Shown here piece after piece: positions 6,281 through 13,265 of a DNA stretch of 13,265 bases (the first letter of the stretch is position 1; the number at the start of each line of letters is the position of its first letter). The DNA comes from HGM04593 sp964485215. GTDB lineage: Bacteria; Bacteroidota; Bacteroidia; Bacteroidales; Bacteroidaceae. The position numbers and the translations under genes were made by a program. A model generated the notes under the pieces. That model saw only the letters and a list, made by a program, of their open reading frames with translations, was not told the origin of the DNA and made no database searches. The stretch is from contig CAZAIM010000067.1 of the NCBI GenBank assembly GCA_964485215.1, positions 1-13,265 on the forward strand, written 5' to 3'.

Positions 6281-8560
6281 TTACTTTCTCTTGTTCACCA
6301 TTGCATCGATAGCAGCAACGGCTGTTACATTGAGGATTTCCTGTACCGAGCTTTCGAAGTCGATGAAGTGGATTGGTTTGTTGAGACCCATCTGGATGGG
6401 GCCGATAATCTCGACATCGGGGCTTAGAGCCTGCAGCATCTTGTAGGATGATGTGGCTGAATTGAGGTTGGGGAATATAAGGGTGTTGACCTCTTTGCCC
6501 TTGAGCTTGGTGAACGGGTACTTCTTGTCGCGAAGTTCGCTGTTCATTGCGACATTCACTTGTATCTCGCCATCGATGTCCCAATCGGGATATTGCTTAT
6601 GCAGGTAGGCTATGGCCTTGCGCACGCGCTCGGCACTGCCGCCCTGGTCGCTGCCGAAGTTTGAGTATGATGTCATTGCTATAACCGGTTCGCGATTGAA
6701 GAAGCGTACCGATTTCTCGGCAAGACGCGCGACATCGATCAATGTCTCGAGTTCGGGGGCACGGTTGATTAGGGTATCGGCAACGAAGTATGTGCCTTTC
6801 TTGGAGTTCAGTATGTGCATTGTGGCGAAAGTGCTGAAACCTTCCTGCATACCGATTACCTCCTTGGCTACCTTGATGGTATTTGAATACTTGGTGTAGA
6901 GACCGGTAACGAAAGCATCGGCATCACCGGTTTCAACCATCATCATACCGAAGTAGTTGCGCTCGAACATCTTGTCGTTGGCCTCCTCAAAGGTATAACC
7001 CTCGCGCTGACGTTTGCCGGCAAGTATCTGTGCATAACGCTCGCGACGTTCGCGCTCGTTCGGGTGACGGAGGTTGACAACCTCTATTCCTTCGAGATTC
7101 AAGCCGTTTTCGGCTGCAACCTTGGAAATAATCTCATCATTTCCCAGAAGAATAGGCTGGCATATACCCTCTTCCTTTGCCTGAACTGCGGCTTTCATCA
7201 TCGATGGGTGCGCACCCTCGGCAAAGACCACACGCTGTGTCTCGGTGCGTGCCATGTCGTATATCTGCTGTGTGAGCTTTGAGCTGCGACCCATGAATTC
7301 AAGTAACTGTTCCTTGTAGGCATCCCAGTCGGTGATTGTCTTGCGCGCCACACCGCTTTCTATAGCTGCCTTGGCCACGGCTGTAGACACCTCTACAAGC
7401 AGGCGCGGGTCGACAGGCTTGGGAATGAAGTAGTCGCGACCGAAAGAGAGGTTACCTACCTTATATACTTTGTTCACGACCTCGGGGACAGGCTGCTTTG
7501 CAAGGCCGGCTATGGCACGCACGGCTGCAAGCTTCATCTCCTCGTTGATTGCTGTTGCTGCGACATCGAGCGCGCCGCGGAATATATAAGGGAAACCGAT
7601 GACGTTGTTTATCTGGTTGGGATAGTCGCTGCGACCGGTGCTCATAAGAACATCGGGACGGCTTGCCATTGCGTCCTCATATGTTATTTCGGGTTCCGGA
7701 TTGGCAAGGGCAAAGACTATGGGGTCTTTTGCCATTGAACGTACCATATCCTTTGAGAGCACGTTGCCTTTTGAGAGTCCCAGGAACACATCGGCTCCGG
7801 CAATAGCCTCCTTGAGGGTGTGGATATCGGTGCGGTTTGTAGCGAACTCCAGCTTCTCCGGTGTGAGGTTGGTGCGCTCGGTGCTAATGACACCACGGCT
7901 GTCGAGCATTACTACATTCTCTTTCCTCACGCCAAGCGAAATGTATAGCTTGGTGCAGGAGATTGCAGCCGCGCCTGCACCGTTCACAACAACCTTTACA
8001 TCGGCTATATTCTTGCCGTTGACCTCAAGCGCATTCAGCAGACCGGCTGCCGAAATGATAGCTGTGCCGTGCTGGTCGTCGTGCATAACTGGAATGTCGA
8101 GTTCTTCCTTGAGCCTGCGTTCAATCTCAAAGCATTCGGGTGCCTTTATGTCCTCGAGGTTGATGCCGCCGAATGTGGGTGCAATGGCCTTTACGGCCTC
8201 TATGAACTTTTCGGGATTCTCCTCGTCGACCTCAATATCGAACACGTCGATGCCGGCATAAATCTTGAACAGGAGGCCTTTTCCCTCCATTACCGGCTTG
8301 CCAGCCACTGCACCTATGTTGCCTAACCCGAGAACGGCAGTACCGTTGGATATTACGGCAACAAGATTGCCTTTGTCGGTATAACGATAGGCGTTCTGAG
8401 GGTCGCTCTGAATTTCGAGACAGGGCTCGGCAACTCCGGGAGAGTATGCCAGCGAAAGGTCGGTCTGAGTGAAATATGGTTTTGTAGGAACTACCTCTAT
8501 TTTTCCGGGACGACGTCCCTCGTGGTAGTTGAGAGCATCTTCTTTTGTAATCTTAGCCAT
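6281..8560 (-). CDS. maeB: NADP-dependent malic enzyme fused to a phosphotransacetylase-like domain
   Basis: MaeB-type malic enzyme, 759 aa, the usual length for the two-domain bacterial form. It oxidatively decarboxylates malate to pyruvate and makes NADPH in the cytoplasm. The malic domain (about 1-425) shows catalytic Y39 in YSPGVAEPC, catalytic K94 in MEGKG, metal ligands E136/D137 and D162 (HDDQHGT), and a dinucleotide-binding GAGAAA at 194-199. The C-terminal part (about 430-759) is a phosphate acetyl/butyryltransferase-like domain starting near 'RVVFAEGAHPSMMKAA'. In MaeB proteins this domain is thought to be regulatory, sensing acetyl-CoA or related metabolites, rather than catalytic. 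NADP preference is taken from the family, not read from the sequence. It lies 36 bases after the TIGR02757 gene and is probably the last gene of the dapA unit, although a possible internal -7 box sits just upstream. Confidence 0.95.
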   Translation of the reverse strand: MAKITKEDALNYHEGRRPGKIEVVPTKPYFTQTDLSLAYSPGVAEPCLEIQSDPQNAYRYTDKGNLVAVISNGTAVLGLGNIGAVAGKPVMEGKGLLFKIYAGIDVFDIEVDEENPEKFIEAVKAIAPTFGGINLEDIKAPECFEIERRLKEELDIPVMHDDQHGTAIISAAGLLNALEVNGKNIADVKVVVNGAGAAAISCTKLYISLGVRKENVVMLDSRGVISTERTNLTPEKLEFATNRTDIHTLKEAIAGADVFLGLSKGNVLSKDMVRSMAKDPIVFALANPEPEITYEDAMASRPDVLMSTGRSDYPNQINNVIGFPYIFRGALDVAATAINEEMKLAAVRAIAGLAKQPVPEVVNKVYKVGNLSFGRDYFIPKPVDPRLLVEVSTAVAKAAIESGVARKTITDWDAYKEQLLEFMGRSSKLTQQIYDMARTETQRVVFAEGAHPSMMKAAVQAKEEGICQPILLGNDEIISKVAAENGLNLEGIEVVNLRHPNERERRERYAQILAGKRQREGYTFEEANDKMFERNYFGMMMVETGDADAFVTGLYTKYSNTIKVAKEVIGMQEGFSTFATMHILNSKKGTYFVADTLINRAPELETLIDVARLAEKSVRFFNREPVIAMTSYSNFGSDQGGSAERVRKAIAYLHKQYPDWDIDGEIQVNVAMNSELRDKKYPFTKLKGKEVNTLIFPNLNSATSSYKMLQALSPDVEIIGPIQMGLNKPIHFIDFESSVQEILNVTAVAAIDAMVNKRK

Positions 8561-8575
8561 TTTTGCATTAATTAT

Positions 8576-8590
8576 TGCGTCATGGACGCA
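8576..8590. other. Small hairpin between the TIGR02757 gene and maeB
   Basis: A perfect 6-bp stem with a 3-base loop (TGCGTC-ATG-GACGCA) fills much of the 36-base gap. No U-tract follows on the minus strand, so it is not an intrinsic terminator. It could serve as an RNA processing or stability element that separates the levels of the two messages. It is short enough to be chance. Confidence 0.3.
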
Positions 8591-8596
8591 GTTATA

Positions 8597-9376
8597 CTAT
8601 TCATTAACAAATGTATCACCGGCTTCGCCTACTCCGAAGAGGGCGAAATCGTAACGTACAGGGTCTTCGGGTGAGAACTCGCGCAGACGGGCTGTCAGTT
8701 CTTCTACGGTACGCCGGTCGTTCTGCTTGCGCGAGACAAGTCCCAAGGTTCGTGCCGTACGTGCCACATGTACATCAATCGGAATCATAAGCACTGAAGG
8801 AGGAATATTATGCCAAATGCCGATATCGACAATACCGTCCTTACGACATAGCCAGCGCAACATCATGTGCATTCTCTTGCAAGCACTTGCCGGCTTGCCT
8901 TTCGTAGGTACCGGGTTGCTTATGTGACGGGTATATATGCCACCGTTCACGCTTGCCATCTCGTCGCGGAGATGTTCTATTCCTTCCCACATCGAACAGC
9001 CGGTGAAAAGCGGTTCCATAGAACCGTACTTTGCATATATAGCCCTTAGCCCACGGCAAATGTACTTGAAGTCGGCTGCGAAGAATGTGCGGTGGATATT
9101 CATGCGGTCATTGAGACTATCCCACTCGCCACTCATGACATATTCGTATGGATTGGAGTGCATGATTTCGTGGAACATGCGATTGCCTGAACGCAGAATC
9201 ATCTTCCTGTTTCCCCATGCAATAACCGATGCCAGGAGAGCCACAATCTCTACATCCTCGCGCTTGCTGAATGAGTGGGGAAAGCTTATAGGGTCGTTCT
9301 CAATGAATTGCGGAGAATTGTACTGCACCGCCTTCTCATCAAGAACTGCCTTTATGCGCTCCATAGTATCAGCCAA
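8597..9376 (-). CDS. TIGR02757 (DUF2400) family protein of unknown function
   Basis: A 259-aa cytoplasmic protein of the widespread Bacteroidetes TIGR02757 family. I recognise it by the 'DPISFPHSF' segment, 'LLASVIAWGNRKMI' and the closing 'RYDFALFGVGE'. No function is established for the family that I know of. The stretch around 197-212 (PIDVHVARTARTLGLV) resembles the segment carrying the catalytic aspartate in helix-hairpin-helix DNA glycosylases such as endonuclease III, and D201 is at the matching place. I see no Cys cluster for an iron-sulfur centre and no clear glycosylase lysine. A HhH-GPD-like fold is thus suggested, and a repair role would be inference. Its start overlaps the dapA 3' end by 8 bases, so the two genes are probably translated from one message. 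No signal peptide. Confidence 0.85.
   Translation of the reverse strand: MADTMERIKAVLDEKAVQYNSPQFIENDPISFPHSFSKREDVEIVALLASVIAWGNRKMILRSGNRMFHEIMHSNPYEYVMSGEWDSLNDRMNIHRTFFAADFKYICRGLRAIYAKYGSMEPLFTGCSMWEGIEHLRDEMASVNGGIYTRHISNPVPTKGKPASACKRMHMMLRWLCRKDGIVDIGIWHNIPPSVLMIPIDVHVARTARTLGLVSRKQNDRRTVEELTARLREFSPEDPVRYDFALFGVGEAGDTFVNE
8608..8615 (-). promoter_or_regulatory. Possible internal -7 box for maeB
   Basis: The minus strand reads TACATTTG, an exact match to TAnnTTTG, inside the last codons of the TIGR02757 gene and about 48 bases before the maeB start. No clear TTTG lies about 19-21 bases upstream, so chance occurrence in coding sequence is quite possible. Confidence 0.25.
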
Positions 9377-10253
9377 GGAATGTTATTGCCTGTTGCAGGT
9401 CGCTGTATGTGTCGTCGCAAGCCGGAACAAGAGGCAAGCGGAGATTGTTCTCCAGCATCCCGAGTATTTCCATAAGAGCCTTGATGCCGCTTGGGTTGCC
9501 ATCGACAAAAATGAGCTGGAACAGTTCGTTCAGCCTGCCGTGAATGTTGCGTGCATCACCTACACGCCCCTCCTGCATTGCCTGCACAAGCTTTGTCATC
9601 TGCTTTGGGAATGCGTTGCCGAAAACGGATATTACGCCGACACCTCCGGCTTCCATGATATCAACAGTGAGACCGTCGTCACCCGAAAAGACATCGAAAT
9701 GAGCAGGTTTCTTGGCAATGAGTTCCTTTACCTGAGCAAGATTGCCCGAAGCAGCCTTGTAGCCTACAATATTAGGACACTCGTTAGCTACGCGCACTAC
9801 TGTTGAGGGAAGAATGTTCACGCCTGTACGGCCAGGAACATTGTACATGTATATGGGAAGTTCTGTTGCCTGCGCAATTGCCTTATAGTGCTGGTAGATA
9901 CCCTCCTGAACAGGTTTGTTGTAGTAAGGAGCTACGGAAAGGATTGCATCGACACCAGTAAAGTCCTCGGTCTTGAGTTCCTCGACAACAGCACGTGTGC
10001 AGTTGCCGCCTACACCCAACATGATTGGCATGCGGCCATCGACCTGTTTTATGATGCGCTTACGAATCTCACGTTTCTCATCCATCGTCAATGTAGGAGT
10101 CTCGGCTGTGGTACCCTGTACACAAAGGAATGATGTTCCGCAGTCGAGGTGCATCTGTACCAGTTTTTCCAATGTGGCGTAATCCACATCACCGGTTCTT
10201 GTAAATGGCGTAACAAGTGCAACGCCCATACCTGTAAGTCTTTTTCGCATCAT
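9369..10253 (-). CDS. dapA: 4-hydroxy-tetrahydrodipicolinate synthase
   Basis: DapA, 294 aa, the usual length. It condenses pyruvate with aspartate semialdehyde in the cytoplasm, the first committed step to diaminopimelate and lysine. It is a TIM-barrel class I aldolase. Visible residues are the Schiff-base lysine K166 (GYKAASGN), the catalytic tyrosine Y137 (YNVPGRTG) and the T48-T49 pair in GTTAE. Their order and spacing match the E. coli enzyme, shifted by 4-5 residues. The related N-acetylneuraminate lyase is less likely because of the GTTAE and YNVPGRTG signatures. The first codon at 10253 is followed at once by a second ATG, and either could be used. Transcription probably starts at the promoter at 10291-10319 and continues into the TIGR02757 gene and maeB. 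Confidence 0.96.
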   Translation of the reverse strand: MMRKRLTGMGVALVTPFTRTGDVDYATLEKLVQMHLDCGTSFLCVQGTTAETPTLTMDEKREIRKRIIKQVDGRMPIMLGVGGNCTRAVVEELKTEDFTGVDAILSVAPYYNKPVQEGIYQHYKAIAQATELPIYMYNVPGRTGVNILPSTVVRVANECPNIVGYKAASGNLAQVKELIAKKPAHFDVFSGDDGLTVDIMEAGGVGVISVFGNAFPKQMTKLVQAMQEGRVGDARNIHGRLNELFQLIFVDGNPSGIKALMEILGMLENNLRLPLVPACDDTYSDLQQAITFLG

Positions 10254-10290
10254 ATATTGTCTTTTATTTTGTATCCAAAATTTCGGAGTG

Positions 10291-10319
10291 CAAAATTACA
10301 TTAAATTTCGCGAATTAAA
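10291..10319 (-). promoter_or_regulatory. Promoter of the dapA unit
   Basis: The minus strand has TAATTTTG at 10291-10298, an exact match to the Bacteroidetes -7 box TAnnTTTG. A TTTA at 10316-10319 stands for the -33 TTTG, 17 bases away. The start codon lies 37 bases beyond the -7 box, implying a short leader of about 30 bases. There is no Shine-Dalgarno sequence, which is usual in this phylum. Confidence 0.7.
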
Positions 10320-10331
10320 GACGATTTTACA

Positions 10332-10353
10332 ATATTTATACTTTAATAAATAT
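10332..10353. repeat. A/T-only inverted repeat upstream of the dapA promoter
   Basis: An 8-bp perfect inverted repeat (ATATTTAT / ATAAATAT) with a 6-base loop, starting 13 bases upstream of the -33 box. It could be a regulator-binding palindrome or an A/T-rich upstream element. In such A/T-rich DNA it may also be chance. Confidence 0.3.
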
Positions 10354-10415
10354 CACTTTATAGGATAACCCAAGTCGCAATGTCATTGAAATAGGAATTG
10401 CTAATCAGATGGAAA

Positions 10416-10429
10416 GTTTCGTTCGAAAC
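10416..10429 (-). other. Weak hairpin downstream of ligA
   Basis: A 6-bp stem with a 2-base centre (GTTTCG-TT-CGAAAC) lies about 60 bases past the ligA stop; on the minus strand it is followed by ACTTTCC. A second imperfect hairpin is visible nearer the gene (about 10448-10465). Neither has a proper U-tract, so I see no convincing intrinsic terminator for ligA. Termination may be Rho-dependent, or there may be some read-through. Confidence 0.25.
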
Positions 10430-10486
10430 GTAGCAAGAAGAATTAGGGCACCAGTGGTGATGCCTCTACTGAGTATGTAATCACTC

Positions 10487-12484
10487 TTATTCCAGCATTG
10501 CCAGAAATTCATCCTCGCTTACAAGGGGGACACCCAGTTTCTCTGCCTTTTCGAGCTTGCTCGGACCCATATTCTCACCGGCAAGTATGAAAGAGGTCGA
10601 TTTGCTCACGCTGCCGACATTCTTGCCGCCGTTCTTCTCTATCATTGCCTTGTACTCGTCGCGGGAATAGTGCGTAAAGACACCGCTTATGACAATGCTC
10701 TTGCCTTTGAGTATCTCGGTTCTGTCGAGTACCTCTTCTTCCTCAATAACGAACTTGAGACCGGCACTCTTGAGACGTGCAACAAGTTCCAGGTTGCTCT
10801 CTTTTGAAAAATATTCCTTGACCGACGCAGCTATGCGCTCTCCTATCTCATCGACAGCCATCAGTTCCTCTTGCGATGCGGCCATCAAAGCATCCATGCT
10901 CACAAACGCCCTTGCAAGACGCTTTGCTACAGTTGCACCGACAAAACGTATTCCCAAAGCGAAAAGAAGACGTTCGAATGGCACCTGCCGGGATGCATCT
11001 ATTGCAGCTACGATATTCTCGGCCGACTTGGCACCCATGCGGGGCAGGAACATAAGGTCTTCGGGGTTGAGGGTATATATGTCGGCTATATCCTTTATCA
11101 GTCCGTAGTTGAAGAGGAGTTCAACAGTCTCGGGGCCCATAGAGTCGATATTCATTGCTTCGCGTGAAATGAAATGCTCTATCTTGCCCTTTATCTGAGG
11201 CGGGCATGCCGTGTCGTTCGGACAGTAATGGGCTGCTTCACCCTCGACACGCACCAGCGGTGTGCCACACTCGGGGCATTTGGGAATGAAGACTACCTTT
11301 TCGCCCAACATGAAACGTGCATCGGTATCTACTCCCGTTATTTTGGGAATTATCTCACCACCCTTCTCTACATACACCATATCGCCAATATGCAGGTCTA
11401 ATTTCTCTATAATATCGGCATTATGCAAGGAGGCTCGCTTCACAACAGTACCGGAAAGTTGTACCGGGTCGAGATTGGCAACCGGGGTAACAACACCTGT
11501 ACGCCCAACCTGGTATGTGACTTCGTTCAAACGCGTAACAGCCCTTTCGGCCTGAAACTTGTATGCTATTGCCCAACGCGGAGACTTGGCTGTATAGCCC
11601 AGATTCTTCTGCTGACGCAGGGAGTTCACCTTGAGGACAATGCCGTCTGTTGCAAATGGAAGATTCTTGCGTTCGATATCCATTCTGTCAATGAAAGCAA
11701 ACACTTCGTCTATTGTTCTGCACTTGCATGTCGTATCGGATATCTTGAACCCCCACCCGGCGGCAGCCATAAGATTCTCGTAATGGCCTTCGGCCGGCAA
11801 CTGTTCGCCTAACATGAAATAGAGATATGCATCGAGAGAGCGTTTTGCCACAACTGAAGAATCCTGTAACTTCAATGTACCCGAAGCGGCATTGCGGGGA
11901 TTGGCGAACAGAGGCTCTTCGTTGCGTGCACGCTCCTCGTTGAGCCTGTCGAAGACACTCCAGGGCATAAGCACCTCACCACGTATCTCGAACTCGGCAG
12001 GATAGCCACTGCCCGAAAGCACAAGAGGCACTGTACGTATGGTCTTAACGTTGGCTGTAACATCATCGCCCTTCTCGCCGTCGCCACGTGTAACAGCTCT
12101 GACGAGCTTTCCGTCCTCGTATGTAAGCGAAATTGACGTGCCGTCAAACTTCAGTTCGCAGCAGATTTCAAAATCCTCATTGAGGCTCTTCTTCACCCTT
12201 TCGAAGAAATCGGCAACCTCAGCCTTGGAGTATGTATTCCCCAAAGAAAGCATTGGATACTTGTGCGCTACCTGGCGGAACTCTTTTGTTATGTCGCTTC
12301 CCACACGCATAGTGGGTGATGTAGGGTCAAACATTTCGGGATATTGCTCCTCCAGTTCCTGAAGCTCACGAAGCAAAGTATCAAACTCAAAGTCTGTAAT
12401 AACAGGTGAGTTGAGAACATAGTAACGGTGATTATGTCCGTGAAGTTGACGGCGCAACTCGGCAATTCGTTCTTGAGGTGTCAT
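10487..12484 (-). CDS. ligA: NAD-dependent DNA ligase
   Basis: LigA, 665 aa, close to the family's usual length (about 670). It seals nicks in DNA during replication and repair using NAD. Seen in order: the N-terminal NMN-binding Ia region with 'HNHRYYVLN' and 'ITDFEFD'; the adenylation motif KFDG with the AMP-accepting lysine K112; the nucleotidyltransferase and OB regions; a four-cysteine zinc finger C403/C406/C421/C427; helix-hairpin-helix repeats (about 440-580); and a C-terminal BRCT domain (about 585-665) with 'GKSIVISGVFTHYSRDEYK'. All key residues are present, so it should be fully functional and essential. It stands alone, more than 200 bases from its neighbours on either side. No clear TAnnTTTG promoter is visible in the 200 bases upstream. 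Confidence 0.98.
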   Translation of the reverse strand: MTPQERIAELRRQLHGHNHRYYVLNSPVITDFEFDTLLRELQELEEQYPEMFDPTSPTMRVGSDITKEFRQVAHKYPMLSLGNTYSKAEVADFFERVKKSLNEDFEICCELKFDGTSISLTYEDGKLVRAVTRGDGEKGDDVTANVKTIRTVPLVLSGSGYPAEFEIRGEVLMPWSVFDRLNEERARNEEPLFANPRNAASGTLKLQDSSVVAKRSLDAYLYFMLGEQLPAEGHYENLMAAAGWGFKISDTTCKCRTIDEVFAFIDRMDIERKNLPFATDGIVLKVNSLRQQKNLGYTAKSPRWAIAYKFQAERAVTRLNEVTYQVGRTGVVTPVANLDPVQLSGTVVKRASLHNADIIEKLDLHIGDMVYVEKGGEIIPKITGVDTDARFMLGEKVVFIPKCPECGTPLVRVEGEAAHYCPNDTACPPQIKGKIEHFISREAMNIDSMGPETVELLFNYGLIKDIADIYTLNPEDLMFLPRMGAKSAENIVAAIDASRQVPFERLLFALGIRFVGATVAKRLARAFVSMDALMAASQEELMAVDEIGERIAASVKEYFSKESNLELVARLKSAGLKFVIEEEEVLDRTEILKGKSIVISGVFTHYSRDEYKAMIEKNGGKNVGSVSKSTSFILAGENMGPSKLEKAEKLGVPLVSEDEFLAMLE

Positions 12485-12581
12485 ACAGGTACAGGTGTAT
12501 TATAAAAAGGGTTATGTCATTCTATTAAAACCAACGAAATGGCAGCTTACAGTATAAGAAAAGCTTTTATAGGAAATTCAA

Positions 12582-12604
12582 ACAGTTTCTTGGACAGTTT
12601 CTGG
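12582..12604. repeat. Short tandem repeat upstream of ligA
   Basis: Two adjacent copies of ACAGTTTCTTGG / ACAGTTTCTGG (12 and 11 bases, one base missing in the second) lie about 100 bases before the ligA start. Tandem copies can be regulator sites, but this pair is short and may be a simple slippage product. Confidence 0.35.
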
Positions 12605-12636
12605 CTCCGCACCGTTTCGCTGTTGCGAAGATAAAT

Positions 12637-12674
12637 AAAAAAAAAGAGTGCGCCACATTTTTAGCGCACTCTTT
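12637..12674 (-). terminator. Intrinsic terminator after the small lipoprotein gene
   Basis: An 11-bp perfect stem (12643-12653 with 12664-12674) encloses a 10-base loop. On the minus strand it is followed by an unbroken run of nine T (12637-12645, partly in the stem). The G+C-rich inner stem (GTGCGC) and long T run make it a strong terminator. It begins 24 bases beyond the lipoprotein stop, isolating that gene from ligA. Confidence 0.92.
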
Positions 12675-12698
12675 AAACATCAGACTGTCAGTCTTGCA

Positions 12699-13121
12699 TC
12701 AGAAAGGATTGGCAGTGAATGTTACCATACGGAATGGCTGGCCATAAACCTCTGTTGTGTTGGAAGCAACATTGAATGTATAGCCCGATGCCTTGTCGGC
12801 TCTCACATAGCCTGTGCTAATCTTTGAAAAGCCTGCATTCGTCAATGCGTAGCAGTAATTGTTCCATACAGTTTCGTCAGAATTGTAGACGAATGTTATT
12901 GTGTTGCCCGCCACAAGGTAGCCTATTGCCTGCTGGTTATAAACAGGAAATGACGAAAGAAGAGGAGCTACACTCTGCTGCTGCTGAGGTGTGAGCATAC
13001 CCATTTCGTAGCCGTTCTTGGCAAATGCCTTTGTAATGGATTTCTCTGTGCTGCACGATGTTGTCGACATTGCTACAACAAGCATCACAAACATTGACGA
13101 GAGTGCTAAAAATTTCTTCAT
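12699..13121 (-). CDS. Small secreted lipoprotein of unknown function
   Basis: A 140-aa protein with a classical lipoprotein signal: KK at 2-3, a hydrophobic core at about 4-18, and a lipobox ending STTSC with the lipidated cysteine at C23. The mature part is about 117 residues, begins STEKS, and alternates short polar and aromatic stretches that look beta-rich, ending in TANPF. I recognise no domain. A glutamine run (LTPQQQQS) sits near residues 44-51. It is expected in the periplasm or on the outer membrane. It has its own TAnnTTTG promoter and strong terminator and so is a single-gene unit. The start is fixed by the signal peptide. Confidence 0.8.
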   Translation of the reverse strand: MKKFLALSSMFVMLVVAMSTTSCSTEKSITKAFAKNGYEMGMLTPQQQQSVAPLLSSFPVYNQQAIGYLVAGNTITFVYNSDETVWNNYCYALTNAGFSKISTGYVRADKASGYTFNVASNTTEVYGQPFRMVTFTANPF

Positions 13122-13162
13122 AACGCTTAGGTTTTTTAATTATTAATGTATTGTTTGAAATG

Positions 13163-13190
13163 CAAAAGTATTATTTTTTTTATTAAAACA
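13163..13190 (-). promoter_or_regulatory. Promoter of the lipoprotein gene
   Basis: The minus strand reads TACTTTTG at 13163-13170, an exact TAnnTTTG -7 box, 41 bases before the ATG. An approximate -33 region, TGTTTT at 13185-13190, lies upstream across an A/T-only spacer of 14 bases (16 if TGTT is taken as the box). The -7 box is convincing and the -33 match is loose. Confidence 0.6.
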
Positions 13191-13265
13191 TACATTATTG
13201 CGGAACAAATTGTAAAAAACGGAATAAAGCAACAGAATACTGTAAGGCGATTGCAATGTTTCTCA

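Noticed and set aside
7638..8261. Plus-strand open frame of 207 codons inside maeB
   Set aside because: Antisense to the conserved malic domain; Ser-rich translation typical of a reverse-strand shadow.
8937..9806. Plus-strand open frame of 289 codons
   Set aside because: It lies antisense to two strongly recognisable genes (TIGR02757 family and dapA), crosses both, and its translation looks like no protein. The frame is open because of the codon bias of the opposite strand.
12616..12629. 5-bp hairpin TTCGC-TGTT-GCGAA as a second terminator
   Set aside because: It lies beyond the U-tract of the strong terminator and has no U-tract of its own.

Overview
The window looks like a Bacteroidales chromosome. 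The evidence is the gene content: a MaeB-type malic enzyme, dapA, a TIGR02757-family gene and ligA. Upstream regions are A/T-rich and lack Shine-Dalgarno sequences, and two promoters have the Bacteroidetes -7 box TAnnTTTG. There is also a Bacteroidetes-style lipoprotein. I cannot place it below order. Every protein gene I support lies on the minus strand, so transcription runs from high to low coordinates.

Right part (about 6.2-13.2 kb): ordinary housekeeping DNA. A small lipoprotein of unknown function (12699-13121) has its own promoter and a strong intrinsic terminator. Next comes ligA, the NAD-dependent DNA ligase (10487-12484). A dapA / TIGR02757 / maeB unit (10253 down to 6281) follows. 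It starts at a clear TAnnTTTG promoter, has an 8-base gene overlap and a 36-base gap, and ends at a 17-bp perfect hairpin with a U-tract (6221-6264).

Left part (1 to about 6.15 kb): the unusual part. Three tightly packed genes form an apparent operon: a 307-aa membrane-associated protein whose C-terminus resembles GrpE, a 623-aa divergent Hsp70/actin-fold ATPase, and a 1025-aa HerA/VirB4-like P-loop ATPase with two hydrophobic segments. The first two overlap by 4 bases and the last two are 11 bases apart. This DNA looks more A/T-rich than the housekeeping part. An Hsp70 with a possible exchange-factor partner, joined to a membrane-linked hexameric pump-type ATPase, suggests a three-part machine. 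It could act in defence or stress response, or in secretion or translocation. No nuclease, toxin or other effector is visible in the window, so the function is unproven.

Upstream of this operon is a gene-free stretch (5929-6280). Besides the maeB terminator it holds a nested inverted-repeat structure (6017-6134). All three mismatches in its aligned stem segments become G-U pairs if the RNA is read from the minus strand, the direction of the operon. A second copy of the outer arm (5958-5986) could pair with the same middle arm, so two mutually exclusive folds are possible. I infer a regulatory leader or small RNA; a degenerate mobile element is the main alternative.
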